64,000 nt of DNA from Triops longicaudatus (GCA_022885665.1 JAGQDJ010000049.1:248502-312501); one strand, 5' to 3'; shown: positions 38,101-52,066, counted from the first letter of the stretch. The notes: generated by a model not told the origin, from the sequence alone. A program made the numbers and translations.

Positions 38101-40150
38101 TTGCCTTCGTATCAGAAGAAAGGGGGTGGGGAAAGAGAAACATGTGCTTATAGCTTTCAAAGCTTTGGAAAAGAGAGGGAAACAAGCTTGTTTTTATTTT
38201 TACTTTTCTTGTGGCGGGGGGTGTCTCTCGCTGGTGCATCCTTTGAAGAACGCAATCAAGACAACCTCCGGAAAGGTAATTACGCTCCGCTTCTTCTGAG
38301 ATCGAAGACAGACGTGGAAAGATTACTGGCAGGGCTCTTTAGACTGCGAAGGATTAGGCGGTTAGGTGAGGAAAAAGGTTTTTGCAGCCGCAGATTCTGT
38401 CCCAATACCCATATTTCTTCAGGAGAAAGTCAGGTTCATCCAACTTGAAGATATCTTCGGAATAGAAAAAAGTCCACGGTAGAGGGCCCAAAACTCTTAT
38501 TTGTCATTTTTTTCTCTAGCAAAATATCGAAAAAAAACTTTCAACAGTCGATTGCCCCTCACAGCTTGAGGCTGACTGGTTCTAACCGTCACACAAAAAA
38601 TGTTCGAAAGAGAAACGGTGTTTGCTTGCTTGCTGAGGCTCGGGACGGCCGGCGGTCTTGGCTTTGTCATTCTTATTATTTTTAGCCCTTGGGTGTCCAG
38701 GGCTCCTCCACCTCAACAGCGCTATGGAAACCGATTTTCAGTTTCTAACTAGCCGTCTTATTTCACGGCACAGAGACAGAAAGAGAAAACTTTAGTCGTC
38801 TCCTGCGTTCTTTTTAGCCCTGGTGCGACGAACGATCTTGCCTCTACAAGCCCTCCCCTCACAAACCTTGGTGGTTTGCCAGCATTCTTACTAATTGCAT
38901 TTCCATCTTCAAACGTCAGCCATTTCCTAACCTGGACAAGTTCCCAATATGTTCCTGCGAAAGATAGAACAATTAAATTTCCAGCAGGGATTAAAACAAC
39001 TTCAGTGACGGTTTCCAAGCTTGTGGAAACTATTCCAAGAATTATGACAGAAACACGATAGGTATACATTGGAGTTGCAGCTTACTAGAATAAACCCAGG
39101 GACACGTGTGTACCGAAATTGTTTCAGTCTAAGAATATTTCTTAACATTCTAGGACACATTCTTTGCGCCTTGATTGTGAATAGCAAACAGGAAGTTGCT
39201 TTGGCATTCATTATTTCTTTCTAGCATTTCTTATAGTATTTTAAAAACATTTTTCTATTTTTCTCATGTGTATTATCGTTTCGAATCTACTGACAATGGA
39301 TTCTGTAGCGGTACTTAATACTGTTCAACTACGCCTGTGCTGCTGTTACATGTTTACTGTTAACATTGCCAGTTAGCGACCTGTCAACTGAGCAATAGTT
39401 TGAAGATTTTTTCAACACTCCAACTGTTCACATGTCTGAGGTTGCATCCAGCTTCATCCGTAGGGTAAGAATAACGTAAGATTAACGCGAGTTTTTGTCG
39501 CCTTACAGCATAACCACAAAAAAAAGCGCCGTCAGCCTGTAGATGTATCTCCTTTAGAAAAATTAGATAATTAGTTAACGGAAGTTTTCAAATCAAATTC
39601 GACAGCAATAGTAAGGACGCGAAGCTAACATAGATGCAGAAAGAAAAACAAGCAGGCAATCTTCCATTAGTGTGTATTTTTTTAAGAGCACTGAGATCAT
39701 GTTAAAAACGCGTTTGAGCAACTTTCGTGCGAAATTGAGAAATCCCCTCGTAATCAGATTTTCCACCCACTGCTGACCCTGCAGCCAAACAACTCGTGCG
39801 CTGTTAATGGAAAAACAAACAGTTACACTCGTTGATTTCTCTAATGCAATATTGTTCTCGGTTTCCACACACGCAGAACTGATCTGTTAAAACGTATTGT
39901 TGCATCTTCTCTCGAACAGGTTGATCTAACCTTGTTTTTCTGGAAACAGCTCAACTTTTTTCGCTTTCCGGAAACACAACGCCAGTTCGACCTACCAATC
40001 TGAACAAATCATCAATACAGATCGCAATGGCTTGATAGTGTCACAAGAACATAGCTCCCTTCCGATTCCTTAGAATGCACGAGCACGAATACCGGGCAAT
40101 CTTTTCGAATTTGCATTCATTTTCGTAACTCTTCCAAGTCCCTTCTACGT
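35113..40150. other. Gene-poor stretch upstream of the receptor gene
   Basis: No recognised gene. A minus-strand ORF with an ATG at 39069-38758 reads protein-like for 103 codons and has a potential donor inside (CAG followed by GTTAGG). The AstA receptor promoter and 5' UTR should lie at the right end. No TATA box or initiator was assigned. Confidence 0.45.
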
Positions 40151-40225
40151 AGACATTCCTATGTGCATTAGCTGAACAGTTTTACAGTTCCGTTCTCGGA
40201 GTCATTCTGTGCGACCTAATTGACC

Positions 40226-41422
40226 ATGGCGGATTCACTGAACGTATCGGACGAAGATTCACGCAGTTATACACTGTGTAACTTTTCCAATTACGCTCGT
40301 GTGCCCTTTTGCGACAACAAGAGCAGCATTCGGCTCGAAGAATTCCACGATGAGGCGGAATATAACATGGGAGCCTATATTTCCGTCATCGTGCCGATTT
40401 TGTTCGGCCTGATAGTAGTGGTGGGTTTCATTGGCAATGCCTTGGTAGTAGTGGTGGTAATGGCCAACAAGCAAATGCGCAACACGACCAACTTGCTCAT
40501 TCTCAACTTGGCCATGGCGGATTTGCTCTTCATTGTCTTCTGCGTGCCTTTCACGGCCAGCGATTATGCTCTGCCCTTCTGGCTCTTTGGCGACATCTGG
40601 TGCAAGATTGTACAGTACCTGGTGATCGTCACGGCTTACGCATCGGTGTACACACTCGTGCTAATGTCACTGGACCGGTTTCTAGCCGTGGTGCACCCCA
40701 TTACTTCCATGTCGATTCGTACAGAACACAACACGCTGGCGGCCATTGGGGTCACGTGGTGCGTCATTCTGGTGGTTTGCATACCGGCCCTGTTAGCGCA
40801 CGGAGAAGTGACGTACAAATTCGACGAGGAGGACCATTCGGTGTGTGTGTTTCTGCACAAGGCCGGCTACAATCATGCTGCCTTCCAAATCGCCTTTTTC
40901 ACCACGTCTTACGTTATTCCGGTCCTTCTCATCTGCGGTCTCTACTTATTCATGCTGAAACGCCTCTGGCATGGCGTGGCCCCTGGGGGTCACATTTCGG
41001 CCGAGAGCTTGAGAGGGAAAAAGCGGGTGACGCGACTGGTGATCATTGTTGTCGTCATATTCGCAGCCTGTTGGTTTCCGATTCAACTCGTGCTGGTGCT
41101 CAAGAGCCTCCAACTTTACGAGCAAAGCACCGCCGCCATCGTGATCCAAATTGCATCCCATGTGCTGGCGTACATGAACTCATGCGTCAATCCGATTTTG
41201 TACGCATTCTTATCCGAAAACTTTCGCAAAGCTTTCCGGAAAGTCACAAACTGTGGACCGTCAGCTGGAGTGGTTGAAATCCGTACCGCTGGAACGACCG
41301 CTGCAGGCGCCAATGTTGACAAGTCCGACATTCGCTATGGAGCAACCAAGTCTTTACTGGCCCAAACCAACGGCACTGGGGGACACAATAATTACGTCCA
41401 AGAGGCTGAGGACATTCTATGA
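40226..41422 (+). CDS. Allatostatin-A receptor-like GPCR, intronless
   Basis: This rhodopsin-class neuropeptide receptor has 398 residues, encoded in one exon. Its closest resemblance is to arthropod allatostatin-A receptors, the protostome counterparts of galanin receptors. It is expected in the plasma membrane of neurons, gut or endocrine cells, coupling to G proteins. Seven hydrophobic segments are visible, the first at about residues 51-79. Landmarks are GNALVV in TM1, LNLAMADLLF in TM2, WCKIVQY with the disulfide Cys near 126, LDRFLAVVHP in place of DRY, SVCVF with the partner Cys, ACWFPIQ (CWxP) in TM6 and NSCVNPILYAFLSENFRKAF (NPxxY plus helix 8). The extracellular N-terminus has three N-glycosylation sequons (NVS, NFS, NKS). 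The start ATG has a good Kozak context (GACCATGG). The coding region is clearly less AT-rich than its surroundings. Confidence 0.92.
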   Translation: MADSLNVSDEDSRSYTLCNFSNYARVPFCDNKSSIRLEEFHDEAEYNMGAYISVIVPILFGLIVVVGFIGNALVVVVVMANKQMRNTTNLLILNLAMADLLFIVFCVPFTASDYALPFWLFGDIWCKIVQYLVIVTAYASVYTLVLMSLDRFLAVVHPITSMSIRTEHNTLAAIGVTWCVILVVCIPALLAHGEVTYKFDEEDHSVCVFLHKAGYNHAAFQIAFFTTSYVIPVLLICGLYLFMLKRLWHGVAPGGHISAESLRGKKRVTRLVIIVVVIFAACWFPIQLVLVLKSLQLYEQSTAAIVIQIASHVLAYMNSCVNPILYAFLSENFRKAFRKVTNCGPSAGVVEIRTAGTTAAGANVDKSDIRYGATKSLLAQTNGTGGHNNYVQEAEDIL

Positions 41423-41590
41423 ACGACAACGCTGTGTAGCCTTCATCTTTTTCCCAAGTAAGAGACAAATTTTCGTATAGTTCTTCCTCCTCGTATAAAA
41501 AGCTTTGTATGCTTAAAGCCCACCGTGTCCAACTTCTCGTTTTGTAATTATTGAAAACGGCGTGAGAAGTTTCAGGATGATTTCTAGAAA

Positions 41591-41596
41591 ATTAAA
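41591..41596 (+). terminator. Possible ATTAAA poly(A) signal of the receptor gene
   Basis: The variant signal ATTAAA lies 169 nt past the receptor stop. No canonical AATAAA is nearer, so this is the best candidate, but support is weak. Confidence 0.3.
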
Positions 41597-41599
41597 ATA

Positions 41600-44500
41600 T
41601 GTTTCGAATCTTTTTTGTGATAGTAAAGTTCTGATTGGTTACGCCTTCAGTTTCTATTGTGTCATTTTGTTAGAAATCTCTTTGATAATTTTCCGCGAAA
41701 TTTTCGTCAGCAAAATGCAAGAGCCAAAACTTTAAAACTTCGTTCGAAACTGTATCAAAATGGTTTTGTGGAAAAGTAAGATTTTTTGCACTGAAAATTC
41801 TGTTTCTTAAATGCCTACCGAATGGCAGTCAAGAAACATTATTTTCCCTTCTACTAGAAGTGGAAAAATTTTTTCAGTTCCGCCGTACATTTCCTTACAG
41901 CTTTTGGGAAAGTTTTGAAATGCCAATTATGCCAACACTGGCTCCTGCTATGTAAAACATTACCATCGATAAGTTTTAGGAAACTAAAGCAGTTTTTAAC
42001 TAGGAGATGACGAAACACTACCGCGTAATTTTCCCAGAAAGGCAGGTGTGACACAGAGGCCCCTTACTAAGAAATAAATTTTTTGAGCCTCTAGCAATAG
42101 GCTCCTGCCAACGCTGGTAAAATAAAAAAAAAAATTGACCATACTACGTAGTTTGTCTATCAAACTTATGTTATCAAGTCTTTTTTGAGTAAATTAATTA
42201 TGACATGAATACTTAACGAGCTGTCAGAAACAGAAATTTAAATAGAGGAAACATGGCGGCGGCTTACTTAATTGGATAAGTGCGCGCGCCTCATGTCACC
42301 CTTGAGCAAAACTACGTGTAATATATATACAATGTGAAACTTTTCTGGCAGTGTAATCTGTAGAATTGTTTCAACAAATATAATGCTATCTCGCAGAATA
42401 TAAGCAATCTCTTATTGAGGATGCCATATAATTCCTGGAAGGTACAGTTTGTTTTAGCATTCATGACATCTTTGTGTGCGCTTAAAATCCGTGATTTACT
42501 TTTAAGCAATTTTCGTTTATGAAAACAAAGGATAAACACTAAGCGAGCCTTAAAAAATGAAATACCCTGGTTTTGCCCGTTGTTTTTGAAATATTTAAAA
42601 AATTTCTCATATATATGATTAAGAATTTCATAGCTGTTACCACTTTCGGTATTTCAAATTGCCGTTCTGTTTGCCAGTGTTTGCCCTAAGAATTTAATTA
42701 GGATTCCTGAGCCTTATAGCTAGCCAGTCATCGTTTCTTCTGACAACTGGCTCAAAATCTGTTAGAAGTTTCATATGGAATTATGCTGACTTTGATTATA
42801 TACACAATAATTTGTTCAAAATGCACGAAATTCAAACCAAGACTATGAAATTCAAACCAAGTTTACAGCCAAAAAGTATTCAACACGAACTGAACGTCGT
42901 TTTCATATGTAAAAGTGTGGTGTAATGAAAAATAATTCTTCCGGGGCTTACCCTGCATGTTCATAAACTTCTGGATTATATAAAAATCTATGCATCTAGT
43001 TATTTAAATGTTTAAATTCGACACGATTACTTAATAAAAATTGATAGTAAAGTTCGTTTTATAACTGAAGCTTTCGGACTATTTCCGCAAATGATGCAAG
43101 TCGGGAAAGTGTGAAGTTTGGAAGAAATATCTGATACGATTTTTAGTCCCGTGATATTGGAGAGTGTTAGAGTGTCAAGCAGGTTGCGCACTTGTAAAGA
43201 CCAGGCAAAATTCACAAAAACTGGGCTTAAGATTGGTCGTAAGATCTTAAACATACCCCTTAAATCTTCGAAACCTCGTTTAAATATGATAAAATCTCAT
43301 ATTAAAATCTCATATATCTCATAATTGAATTTGAATAGTTTGATTGAAACCTATGTTTGCTATTCGTTGGCAAGATGTAACCGCATACAAAACAACATAG
43401 CTTTTCATCCTTATCAAAGGAAGAACTAACCAAATATTAAATCGAAATGATCCCTCACGTGGCCGTGACCAAAAGAATATCCTGAATGGCCTAATAATTC
43501 TCAAAGCTGATAGGGCATTAATTAAGTTATTTATCTCTCCGAACCTTGATAAAGAATTTCACACCAAATCTAAGACTAGCAATGGAATGGTAGACTGATA
43601 ACGTCAAAGACAGATACATGGATAATTGACAGATAGATAGATGGATAGCCTAAGCTCTTAGTAAACCAGTGGTCATTCAACATTTGCGCTCATCAACCAC
43701 TTTTTTCCTATTGATTTTTTTTCCAATGTCAGTTCGCAGCCAAATTAAGTTCCCCCTTTCATACGCACATTTCTAATCTCCTAGATCTCCAGTGCCCACT
43801 GGAAACTCAGAACTCAGTTCTGTTCTGACACGTAGCCCAGATTGAGGACAACGTTGTAGAATACATCTTACCAACTGTCCGTCCTTACTGTCCTTTTAAG
43901 CTTGCTCAAATGCCCGCTTCACGATCGTCACCATACTCACCACTTCAATTTCCGTCATCGTGGAAACTTTTGTGTTAGATAGCAACTGCTTGTTCCCACT
44001 CGCCTATAGGGATACATGAGCAAATAAGGATTCCCAGCACCCCAACCCGAAGAATATCAAGTCCTTGAAAGGGTCGTGCAACGAATGGTCCAAAACGATG
44101 TAATCCCTATTGTATCGCTTATTACTAGCCGTTATAGCAGTAATATCGTCTTTGAGCCTCTTTACCGGCACTTCACCCAATGGGGGCAGAAATGGAAACG
44201 GGATGAACGCAATATGATGTAGGCCTATTGTAAAAAGGAAGGCATTTTTCTCCACAAGCACTGAAAGCTCCCGCCATGGTTCCCGCAACGAGGCGCTGTA
44301 GCCAGTGAAGGCGGAGACTACGCTGAAGACACAAACACTTCGGAGCAAAATGAACTTTGGATAAGTAAACAGCTCAAGTAAACTTGAAAGTGTGCATACA
44401 AGGTTTTCTCTAGTGAAAAAAAAAATATCTTTCGTGCTTCATCAGCAGTATTTTATTTCTTTGAATGTGTAGAAATAAAACCACTATCACGTGTCCTCTG

Positions 44501-47500
44501 AGTAGAATAGCTGTTATGAAAAGATTCACTTTGGAGAAAAACTTCTAAAAAATTGCGGACCAAGGTAAGAGAACACGCACATTTTTTATTTAGCAAGTAG
44601 ATGCATGGTCTGAAAATGCGAGCATTATGAAAATGAGATTTTGACATGTATGCGTACCGTTTTTTGGAGTGTTAAGTTCAAACGGGTGGGCACCTGAATT
44701 GTTCGTTAATTACTGAAGCTCGAACTGTGGCATACATGGGTGGCAGCACTATCCGTCAAAAACTAATCAGTCATATTCGAGTTCCTACGAACTTGAAATA
44801 ACAGCAGTACGAAAATGTTTTTTTCCCCCTATTTTTAAGAAGTGTATGCCATTTTTTCTTGGGAACCATGTCAAGGTAACGTCAAGGTGTATTGAACGTT
44901 CGTTTCCAGTCGGAAATATTTAGTTGAATGTAGTATAAAAGCTAGTCAGCCCCACGTAAAGGTTTGATGGTCACGCACGCGTGTAATAAATTCAAAACTT
45001 ACGTTTTCAGTATTTGACCATAATATGAGACCTAGATAGCCCCTGCATTTTCTATACAATGCTTTTTTTGGGTTACGATCAGCTATTTTGCGTTACGATC
45101 CTTGACTGCTTTTTGGACTTAGTAATTGTGCCGCATAGCTTTATGTAAAAACTTAAATTTGGCCTAGCCTATCTATCGTAACCTAGCGTAGCCTAACCTA
45201 ACAAACCAATTGAAAATTATTATCTAGTCGGATCCACGATAAAAAAGGAGTTTATCGTAAGTCTTGAAAACCAGCTTAGTTGGCACCGCTGTCGTATACA
45301 GGGTATTTCTATCGAATTCCTAGCGTGTCACTCACTTGCTTCTAGTTGTGGTTTAATGTAAATGAGAATTGACAGAATGCGCGTCACGAAGTCCGGTTAG
45401 GTCCGAGTTTCTCGCAAGCACACATGTGTGATCTGTCAGACAGTTATAAACCCTCGCAAACCGTCTTATGTCACAATAACTCTTTGGCATGCAACTCATG
45501 TAAAAAGAACATTCTGTAACCAATAATAGGCCTTTGCGAAGCAGCGTTCCAAGCCGTCCATCTACTCGAGCTGGACGTTGACCGCCTAGATCGTCTACAG
45601 AAATGTGCACTTTGGAAGCTTGAATATTTAGGCTAATTTGTATCGTTCAAGAATCTTGTGTTTTTGCAGCCTGCCGCTTGTTTCGCGCCGTGCATTAGAT
45701 GTTATTTTCTTTTTATTGATTTGTATGACAGAATGCTGTAAGTTAAAAAGTCAAAAAATGAAAGCTGTCAAAAGTTACTTAAAGAAAGTTTGACTTACTT
45801 AAGCCGTCGTTCAACTTCCAGGCGTTATTATAGTAAAACTTTCCAAGTTTGCGATATAAGAGCCCGTAACTCTTTCTTTACTAGGTAAATTGTTTCACCC
45901 ACTTAACTTTAAGGATCTTGAGCCCATGGCACGTTTAGCGTTCCTTTTGGAATCCCAATTTCGTTTCACTATGAAAGAATCGTGTGCAAATCATGACACA
46001 GAAACGTTTGATTTTGTAGCTTACTTTCGTCAGATAGGCGTCGGTTCGTCCTGAGTGCTCTTTCATCCCCAGAAGCACTAAAACGACAGTCTGATATTAG
46101 ATGTTATTACTAAGATGAGAGCAAGCTTCCAATATTTCTCTAGATCCAGTTTTTGTACAGATTTTACGACAACTTCAACTTGTTTAGGCATGTTTAAAAG
46201 AAAGAAAATGCTCGAAACTGTCACAGAAACCTGAAAAAAAAAAACAGATCTGTAAAATTTCCGTTCTCACAGCTCATCTTTTCAAGAATTTGTCCCGAGA
46301 AACAGCAGCTATCGCTTTTTTTTCTCTCTCTCAGGGCAACAGCCACCATATCCCTGGAAACACTTCCGTGAAAACCACGAGGGAGCTCGAACTCTTCCAA
46401 CTATCGTTCCTGCTCACCCCACTGTTCGACTTTCTCGTAGAACCTGGACTATTATGCAAAACATGTTGGAAGTTTTCAAAAGCAGTGGAGATCTAGCACC
46501 CGGTTTACCAAACCATCTACTTCCCTTAATAGCTTTGAGAGTAATTCAACTCGGTGTTACACCGAAGAAAAAAAGCCTTTTTCTTTCTTTTTACTCCCAT
46601 AGGATGCTCCTGCTTCACTCTTTTTCTTTTTTATTTTGCATGGAATCGCAACGATTATCACCCAAGGGCACCATGTCACCTCGTTGGTGGAGAACGAGCA
46701 CTTTTAGGACAAACTACGCGCAAAAGCATCGTGAGAAACAAAGGGGGGTATACGAGCTATAAATGTGGCACCAAATCATAATCTTACAAGAACGCAAAAA
46801 GTATACAGTGTTTGTGGTATTGCTTTTACCGAAATGTCTGAAAAGGGCAACCAGTGGGTAGCAATCCGAGTAGCGTTCTAATTAAGCATCCTGTGTCTAC
46901 GGTTACCTAATTTTCTTAATCAGTGCAATTCGCGAGTATCCAGTTAAAGCTGTGACGAAATCAACTCGGGTTCCAATCCTGTGCCTTGCATTAATAAATG
47001 GATTTGAAAATAGATTTTCGGTAACAAATTCAACGACAAATGCTGCATTGTTGGTGAAAATTATATTAGAAAAATAATCGTCTTGCATAACAGATTTGAG
47101 TAGCGAAACGAAGCCGATCATTCCTTACACAAAGTAATACTCCGTCAATGATTTATGAAATCCTATAGTAATAACCTAAATTGTAAATTCCGCATAAAAC
47201 TAAAGACACCATAGCCAGTAGAGCGTATTATGATTATCTAAACCAGAAGCTGTGCGGTTTTGAAAATTTGCGACTACCTAACAGACTAGATACTTTCACG
47301 ATATTTAGAATAGTTTTTCGTTTTCTCTCATAGATCCGTTGAAGGCAAACAATGAGCCTATAAGTTCCTTATGGGCTTTCGCATTATGAAAGGCAACTTT
47401 TAAAGTCGAAGAATCTTGTGTGAGAATTGATGCAAATAACTTCATATTTCTTTACCATCACGTATTGTGTTGAAAATGTGTGAAAATTTCAAATTCATTT

Positions 47501-50500
47501 AAATTGTCGTTATTCTGTTGTGTAAAGTAAAGAAATAGTTTTATTCGCTATTGTCTTGATTAATAGTGGTTAATAATTGATTAATAATTGTTTTTCTTCC
47601 GGATCTCTGCTACGATCAGAAGCGGATCTGTGAATCGGGTTTCACCAGTATCTCGTAAGTGGGACATTTTCGGCACCTTATTAACCATTCATTGAAAAAT
47701 TGAGCCCAGAAGTAGATTTTCCTTATTACGAGCGCATACAAAATTGAAATAGTATTTATTGTTTTCCTTTACTCAACATTTTAGCTGAAAAATAACTTTT
47801 GCCAGAATCCGAGTACATTGCCAAGGCTTTTCTTCATAGCCTCTTTTTCCTTTCGTCTTAAACCGCAAAGAGAGAACAACAACCCGAATCGTGTACTTTG
47901 TTCCACCTTTTTGGTACCGTTGCCAAAGTGCACGTCCCAGTGAAGCTTAACATTAAGGCCAAACTAAAAGCTTTTCATGAGTGATTCAATTGTCTATTGA
48001 GTCACGCTTGATGAATACTGTATATTATGGATTTTTAATTTGGCCGCAAGTAAGATACTTAGTTCTTTACCTTCATCTGAATGCAAGTAAAAGGATTTCT
48101 TAGCATGAAACATTGAAATTTATTATAGCCGTCTACTCAAGTATTTTTCTCCTTTTTGTTTTGGTCAGAAGAGGTGGGATGTTTTGGTGCTGACAGGCTT
48201 TTTTCTCCTGGTGTTTCAGCTTAGTTAACTCTTTAATCTGATCTAAGACGTTTTAGAGCTTAGTGCCTGCCCGAGCGCGTTTCCAATGCGATCTATAGGC
48301 GGCTTGCCTCCATTTTGCTGGACTTAGCCCGTCCTGACTTACAAAACGCAATAACAGCCGCCTCATTTGGGGGGGGGGGCACGAGAATTCTTGAGCGTCC
48401 ACGGATCATTAAGCAAAAAGCTTTTACTTTTCACAAAAGTTTTATCGTTTCAAACAACGGCTTTTCTTACCACTTGCTTTCAGTATTCCACTTCCCCCAG
48501 GGAAGTCGAATGTGCCGGATAAATGTAAAACTCAATGAATTCGTCCAGTTTTTACCTTAAGAATCAGCTCTGTGAATACCTCTGTTGAACGCTGCCAGTA
48601 CCTCATTAAAAACTTCCTAATCTTTTTCATATGCTTCCAGACATATTTCCTATAATATTGGATCAATGGGGAAAAGTTCGCAATGTGTGGAAGAAGAAAA
48701 ATGACCCAGTCATACAAGTTTTAATGATCATTCTTAATAGCATACAGTTTGCGAGGGATTGTAGTTAATTAGAGGTCTGACGTCCTGTCACAATCGAGAC
48801 GTTTTGTCATTTGAATTGGTCGTAATTAAAGAAAAAAAAAGATCTATCCTTGGTTTCGAGGTTGTCAGTGGAGCCGATTCTAAATAGAGGGTTGTAATTA
48901 CCACTGTGCTAAATTTATGAATTGTTCTATTGCTAATTGGTTGACAGCTTAATTACTACTTCAACCGAATTAACTCATTTACTCGAAGGATTATAGCAGG
49001 TCGTTTCAGAATGTTGATTTACAGCGAACGTCCTTCACAGAAACAGAGCACGGCGTTGCAATGTCCTTGCTATTCTTTATGCTGTCTAAAACATGAAAGT
49101 GTTCAATAGTTCGGGAAGTTTCTAACGTGAAGTGCTTTGTACATCTGCACTCTTTGAGATGTGGCCTCGGGCCACTCTGCTTATTAAGTGTTTTTGGTGT
49201 AGTGATTCACGTAATGTTCCTGCGTTCTCGATTGTGCTCTTTTGTAGGTATTGAGCTTGGGTAGCTCATATGCTACAAAACAAAAGATAAAAGCGATGTT
49301 GCGTCTAAAACGTTCCTCGGACAATGCTGTATCTCCTATGCAGGAATATCCACTTATTGTTTCTCTAAGTTAAAACGTATTTTTTTTCTTGCTCCCGAGA
49401 AGGGACTTCCAATGTTTCTTTAGAGCAGAAAACGAAATAAATCATTTCTTAGAAATACTCTGCATGCCCGGGGTCCAAAAAACAATCGCGACTACTTTCG
49501 TGCCTTTATAGCGACTAGCAACCGGAAGCAAAAAATATTGTCTCGATATTTTCTTTTTATTTTACTTCGGAATCGAACATATTTGCATTTTCTGCAAGGT
49601 AACCCTATGGCAACTGATTAGTCATTTCTCGGTTGAGTTCATTTTGGTGTAAGCACTCATATATAAGGATTGCACGTGAAAGATTTCTAGATTGGCTAGC
49701 GTTACTTAAGCTGCCGCTCCTGCTAATGCTTTTTGTCACCTCGGAACTGCAGCCAAGCGCGAAGTTTGCTTAGTTTGCAATATTTTCCCCTTCATGTCGC
49801 CCGATTGTCATCATATAAGAGGAGACAGGAAGTTTCCCTTTTTATGTTATGTCACATTTTTCCATACAACGTCCAGGTCGTGTCACCAACGATGAAAAAC
49901 TAGTAGGAAAAAGAAAGCTTGTATCGGACCTCGCATCATCAGCAGGTTTCGTCTTCTGGTACTGTATTGGTTGGCTATTTCGACGTTTTTCTCTAGATTT
50001 CCTTGTATTCTGTATCGAGAAACTGCCTTATGGAGGGAGTTTTTTCTTTGTAAAGATCTTGTACTGACGGACTTTCGAACAATTTGCTCCGGAATTCTTG
50101 AACGGTGTTTCCTAGTTACGCAAGAGAAGCTGAAGGAAGCTTGTTGAAGGGAGAGGAAAGTGAGACAAGGAGGGTAGAGCTTGGAAGTCGGAAGGTAAAG
50201 GCGGCAAAATGAGCTTTAGTTCCTGTTTGTATGTACTGGAAACGTTTCTCGGACAGTTGTGGACTCGGGTCTACAACCAACAGTGCGCGCGGACAGATTA
50301 CTAAGCAAAGCTTGGTCCCTGAAAAAGCGGAGCAAAGATGTCATAATAGACGGCCAGGCGAGGGTGGGACGTTTGCTTAGATAAAAGACGGCTTTTATCT
50401 GTTCCTTTCCAACAGAACAATAAACAACCCGACCAAAACTACCCTAGTGTGTTCTAGAGCAAGTCTTTTCTGCCTCTTCTGAGGCCAATTCTTTCACTGT

Positions 50501-52060
50501 TTTGTTGCTGAATTCAAGTAAGGATTGATTTACTTTAGCCAATCCCTCGCAACCGGTTCGGCTATCTACGTAGAAACGAAAGTCAACATCGAAACCCAAC
50601 ATCAGAAAGCTCTGAGAATAGTAGACAATCTGTTTACGAATTCTTCATCGTTAATCATCCAAGAGTGTAGAAAAACACTGGGTGAGTCTGGTTGGTTTGT
50701 CAGTTCGCAACTGCAACGAAAGGAATCGACACAGAATTGAGGACGATTGCTAAATAGTTCGTCTTATTTAATGACTCGTTGTAAGACAGAATATCCAGAA
50801 GATATAAAGGAAAGCATACGAACTTGATATTAAGTAGCTATTTACTCGAGACATTCATTATTTCCCCCATTATTAAAAGCAGAAAAGTTCCAAACTTCTG
50901 TTCTCCGGGTAATTTTAGGGTACAAGTAATTAAGACTTCGCGTGTTCTAAATACGACGATCGAGCAAACATTGAGGATTAATCTCCGAGGTAATGTCTAC
51001 TACTCTAAGTATTGCATGAAATCTTTTTTAGGAGTAAAGTCGTCTTTTCCTTTTGTAGAGCGAAGTTTTCTAAATGTGAATTTCTAGTATCCTTTTAAAA
51101 GTCGCTTCTAATTATTCTTTTCCATTAAACGTCAAATTATTCATTAATTGTTACTGTATGAAGTGTGTCATCGTGAATTTTGGGATGTGAATTAATAGGA
51201 TTCGTCACCGTGGAGACACCACCAGTGGTTTGAGCTGGAGGTTTATTCAAGTTTAACGAACTGTAGAAGCCAAAAAATTCCACCACCGGAGTTATCAAAG
51301 TAGTTTGAAAGAAGTAACCCAACACAGCGGAATTCTCAGCCACATGCTGGTGTAAAGTTCAGATAATTTTATGGAGCATCGCTCCGCATTATAGAACCAT
51401 CTGGTGCTAGTTACTAAACCACACTGTACTGAATCATGCATTAATCGAGACCCCCACGCTGTGACATGCATCGAGCTCTCATCGCCAGTAATAAGAAAAT
51501 AATAATGGAAACTATTATCCTCACTGACAACCGGAAAAAAATATCATGACGTCCAAAACCTGATTTATACGGCCCCCTCTGAAGTGGTTTGTTTACTTTT
51601 TGTGAGGCTAGTACTCGAATCAATATTAATGTTCGAATCAATATGGTTAGGAGAGAAACGTACTGTTCGCAGCGGGAGATCGCTTGAGAGCCCTGTGGAA
51701 CGAAGCGTTCACAACCGGAAACCTACGTTCCTTTCGAGCATCGTCGTTAATTTTTTCCGGAAATTCTCTCGAACAGGAACGAAAATGCATAGATGCCATA
51801 CGTGCAATCAATTTATAACAAAAGCGTCTTAATTTTGAGCGCACGAAATAGCGCATAGATGGATTTTTTTGGTAGAAATACCAGATTAATTAAATATTCT
51901 GGCAGCGAAGTTATTACTATTGATTATATACTGCTGTGGCGATAGCTTTAGATTTTTTCTCTTGGCTGTTATAATAGTGAGTGCCTGCAAAAAGAGAAAT
52001 ATTGCAAAGACTCTAGTGAGCTTATTCTAAATAACATTCTCTAAGCGTAACTGAAAGGAA
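41600..52060. other. Gene-poor stretch; a few exon-like ORFs
   Basis: No gene family was recognised. Noted items are a 15-bp direct repeat near 42827-42860, a GATA-rich microsatellite near 43610-43645, a G11 run near 48369, a 9-bp hairpin at 50379-50400, an exon-like plus-strand segment at 50539-50681 and a minus-strand ORF ending in TAA at 51343-51137. Confidence 0.45.
50539..50681 (+). other. Candidate internal coding exon, unknown family
   Basis: A 143-nt segment is bounded by an acceptor (TACTTTAG) and a strong donor (GG followed by GTGAGT). It is open in one frame for 47 codons, including GSAIYVETKVNIETQ and LRIVDNLFTNSSSLII. The composition is protein-like and strand-rich. It starts in phase 2 and ends in phase 1. 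I found no neighbouring exon that joins it convincingly, and I recognise no family. Confidence 0.3.
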
Positions 52061-52066
52061 AAAATG

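Noticed and set aside
40600..41277. 225-codon ORF in another frame of the receptor gene
   Set aside because: It is a shadow frame of the receptor, produced by its GC-richer codon use.
44004..44348. 114-codon minus-strand ORF with a hydrophobic start
   Set aside because: It has no ATG near its beginning, no clear acceptor and no recognised family; length is possible by chance.
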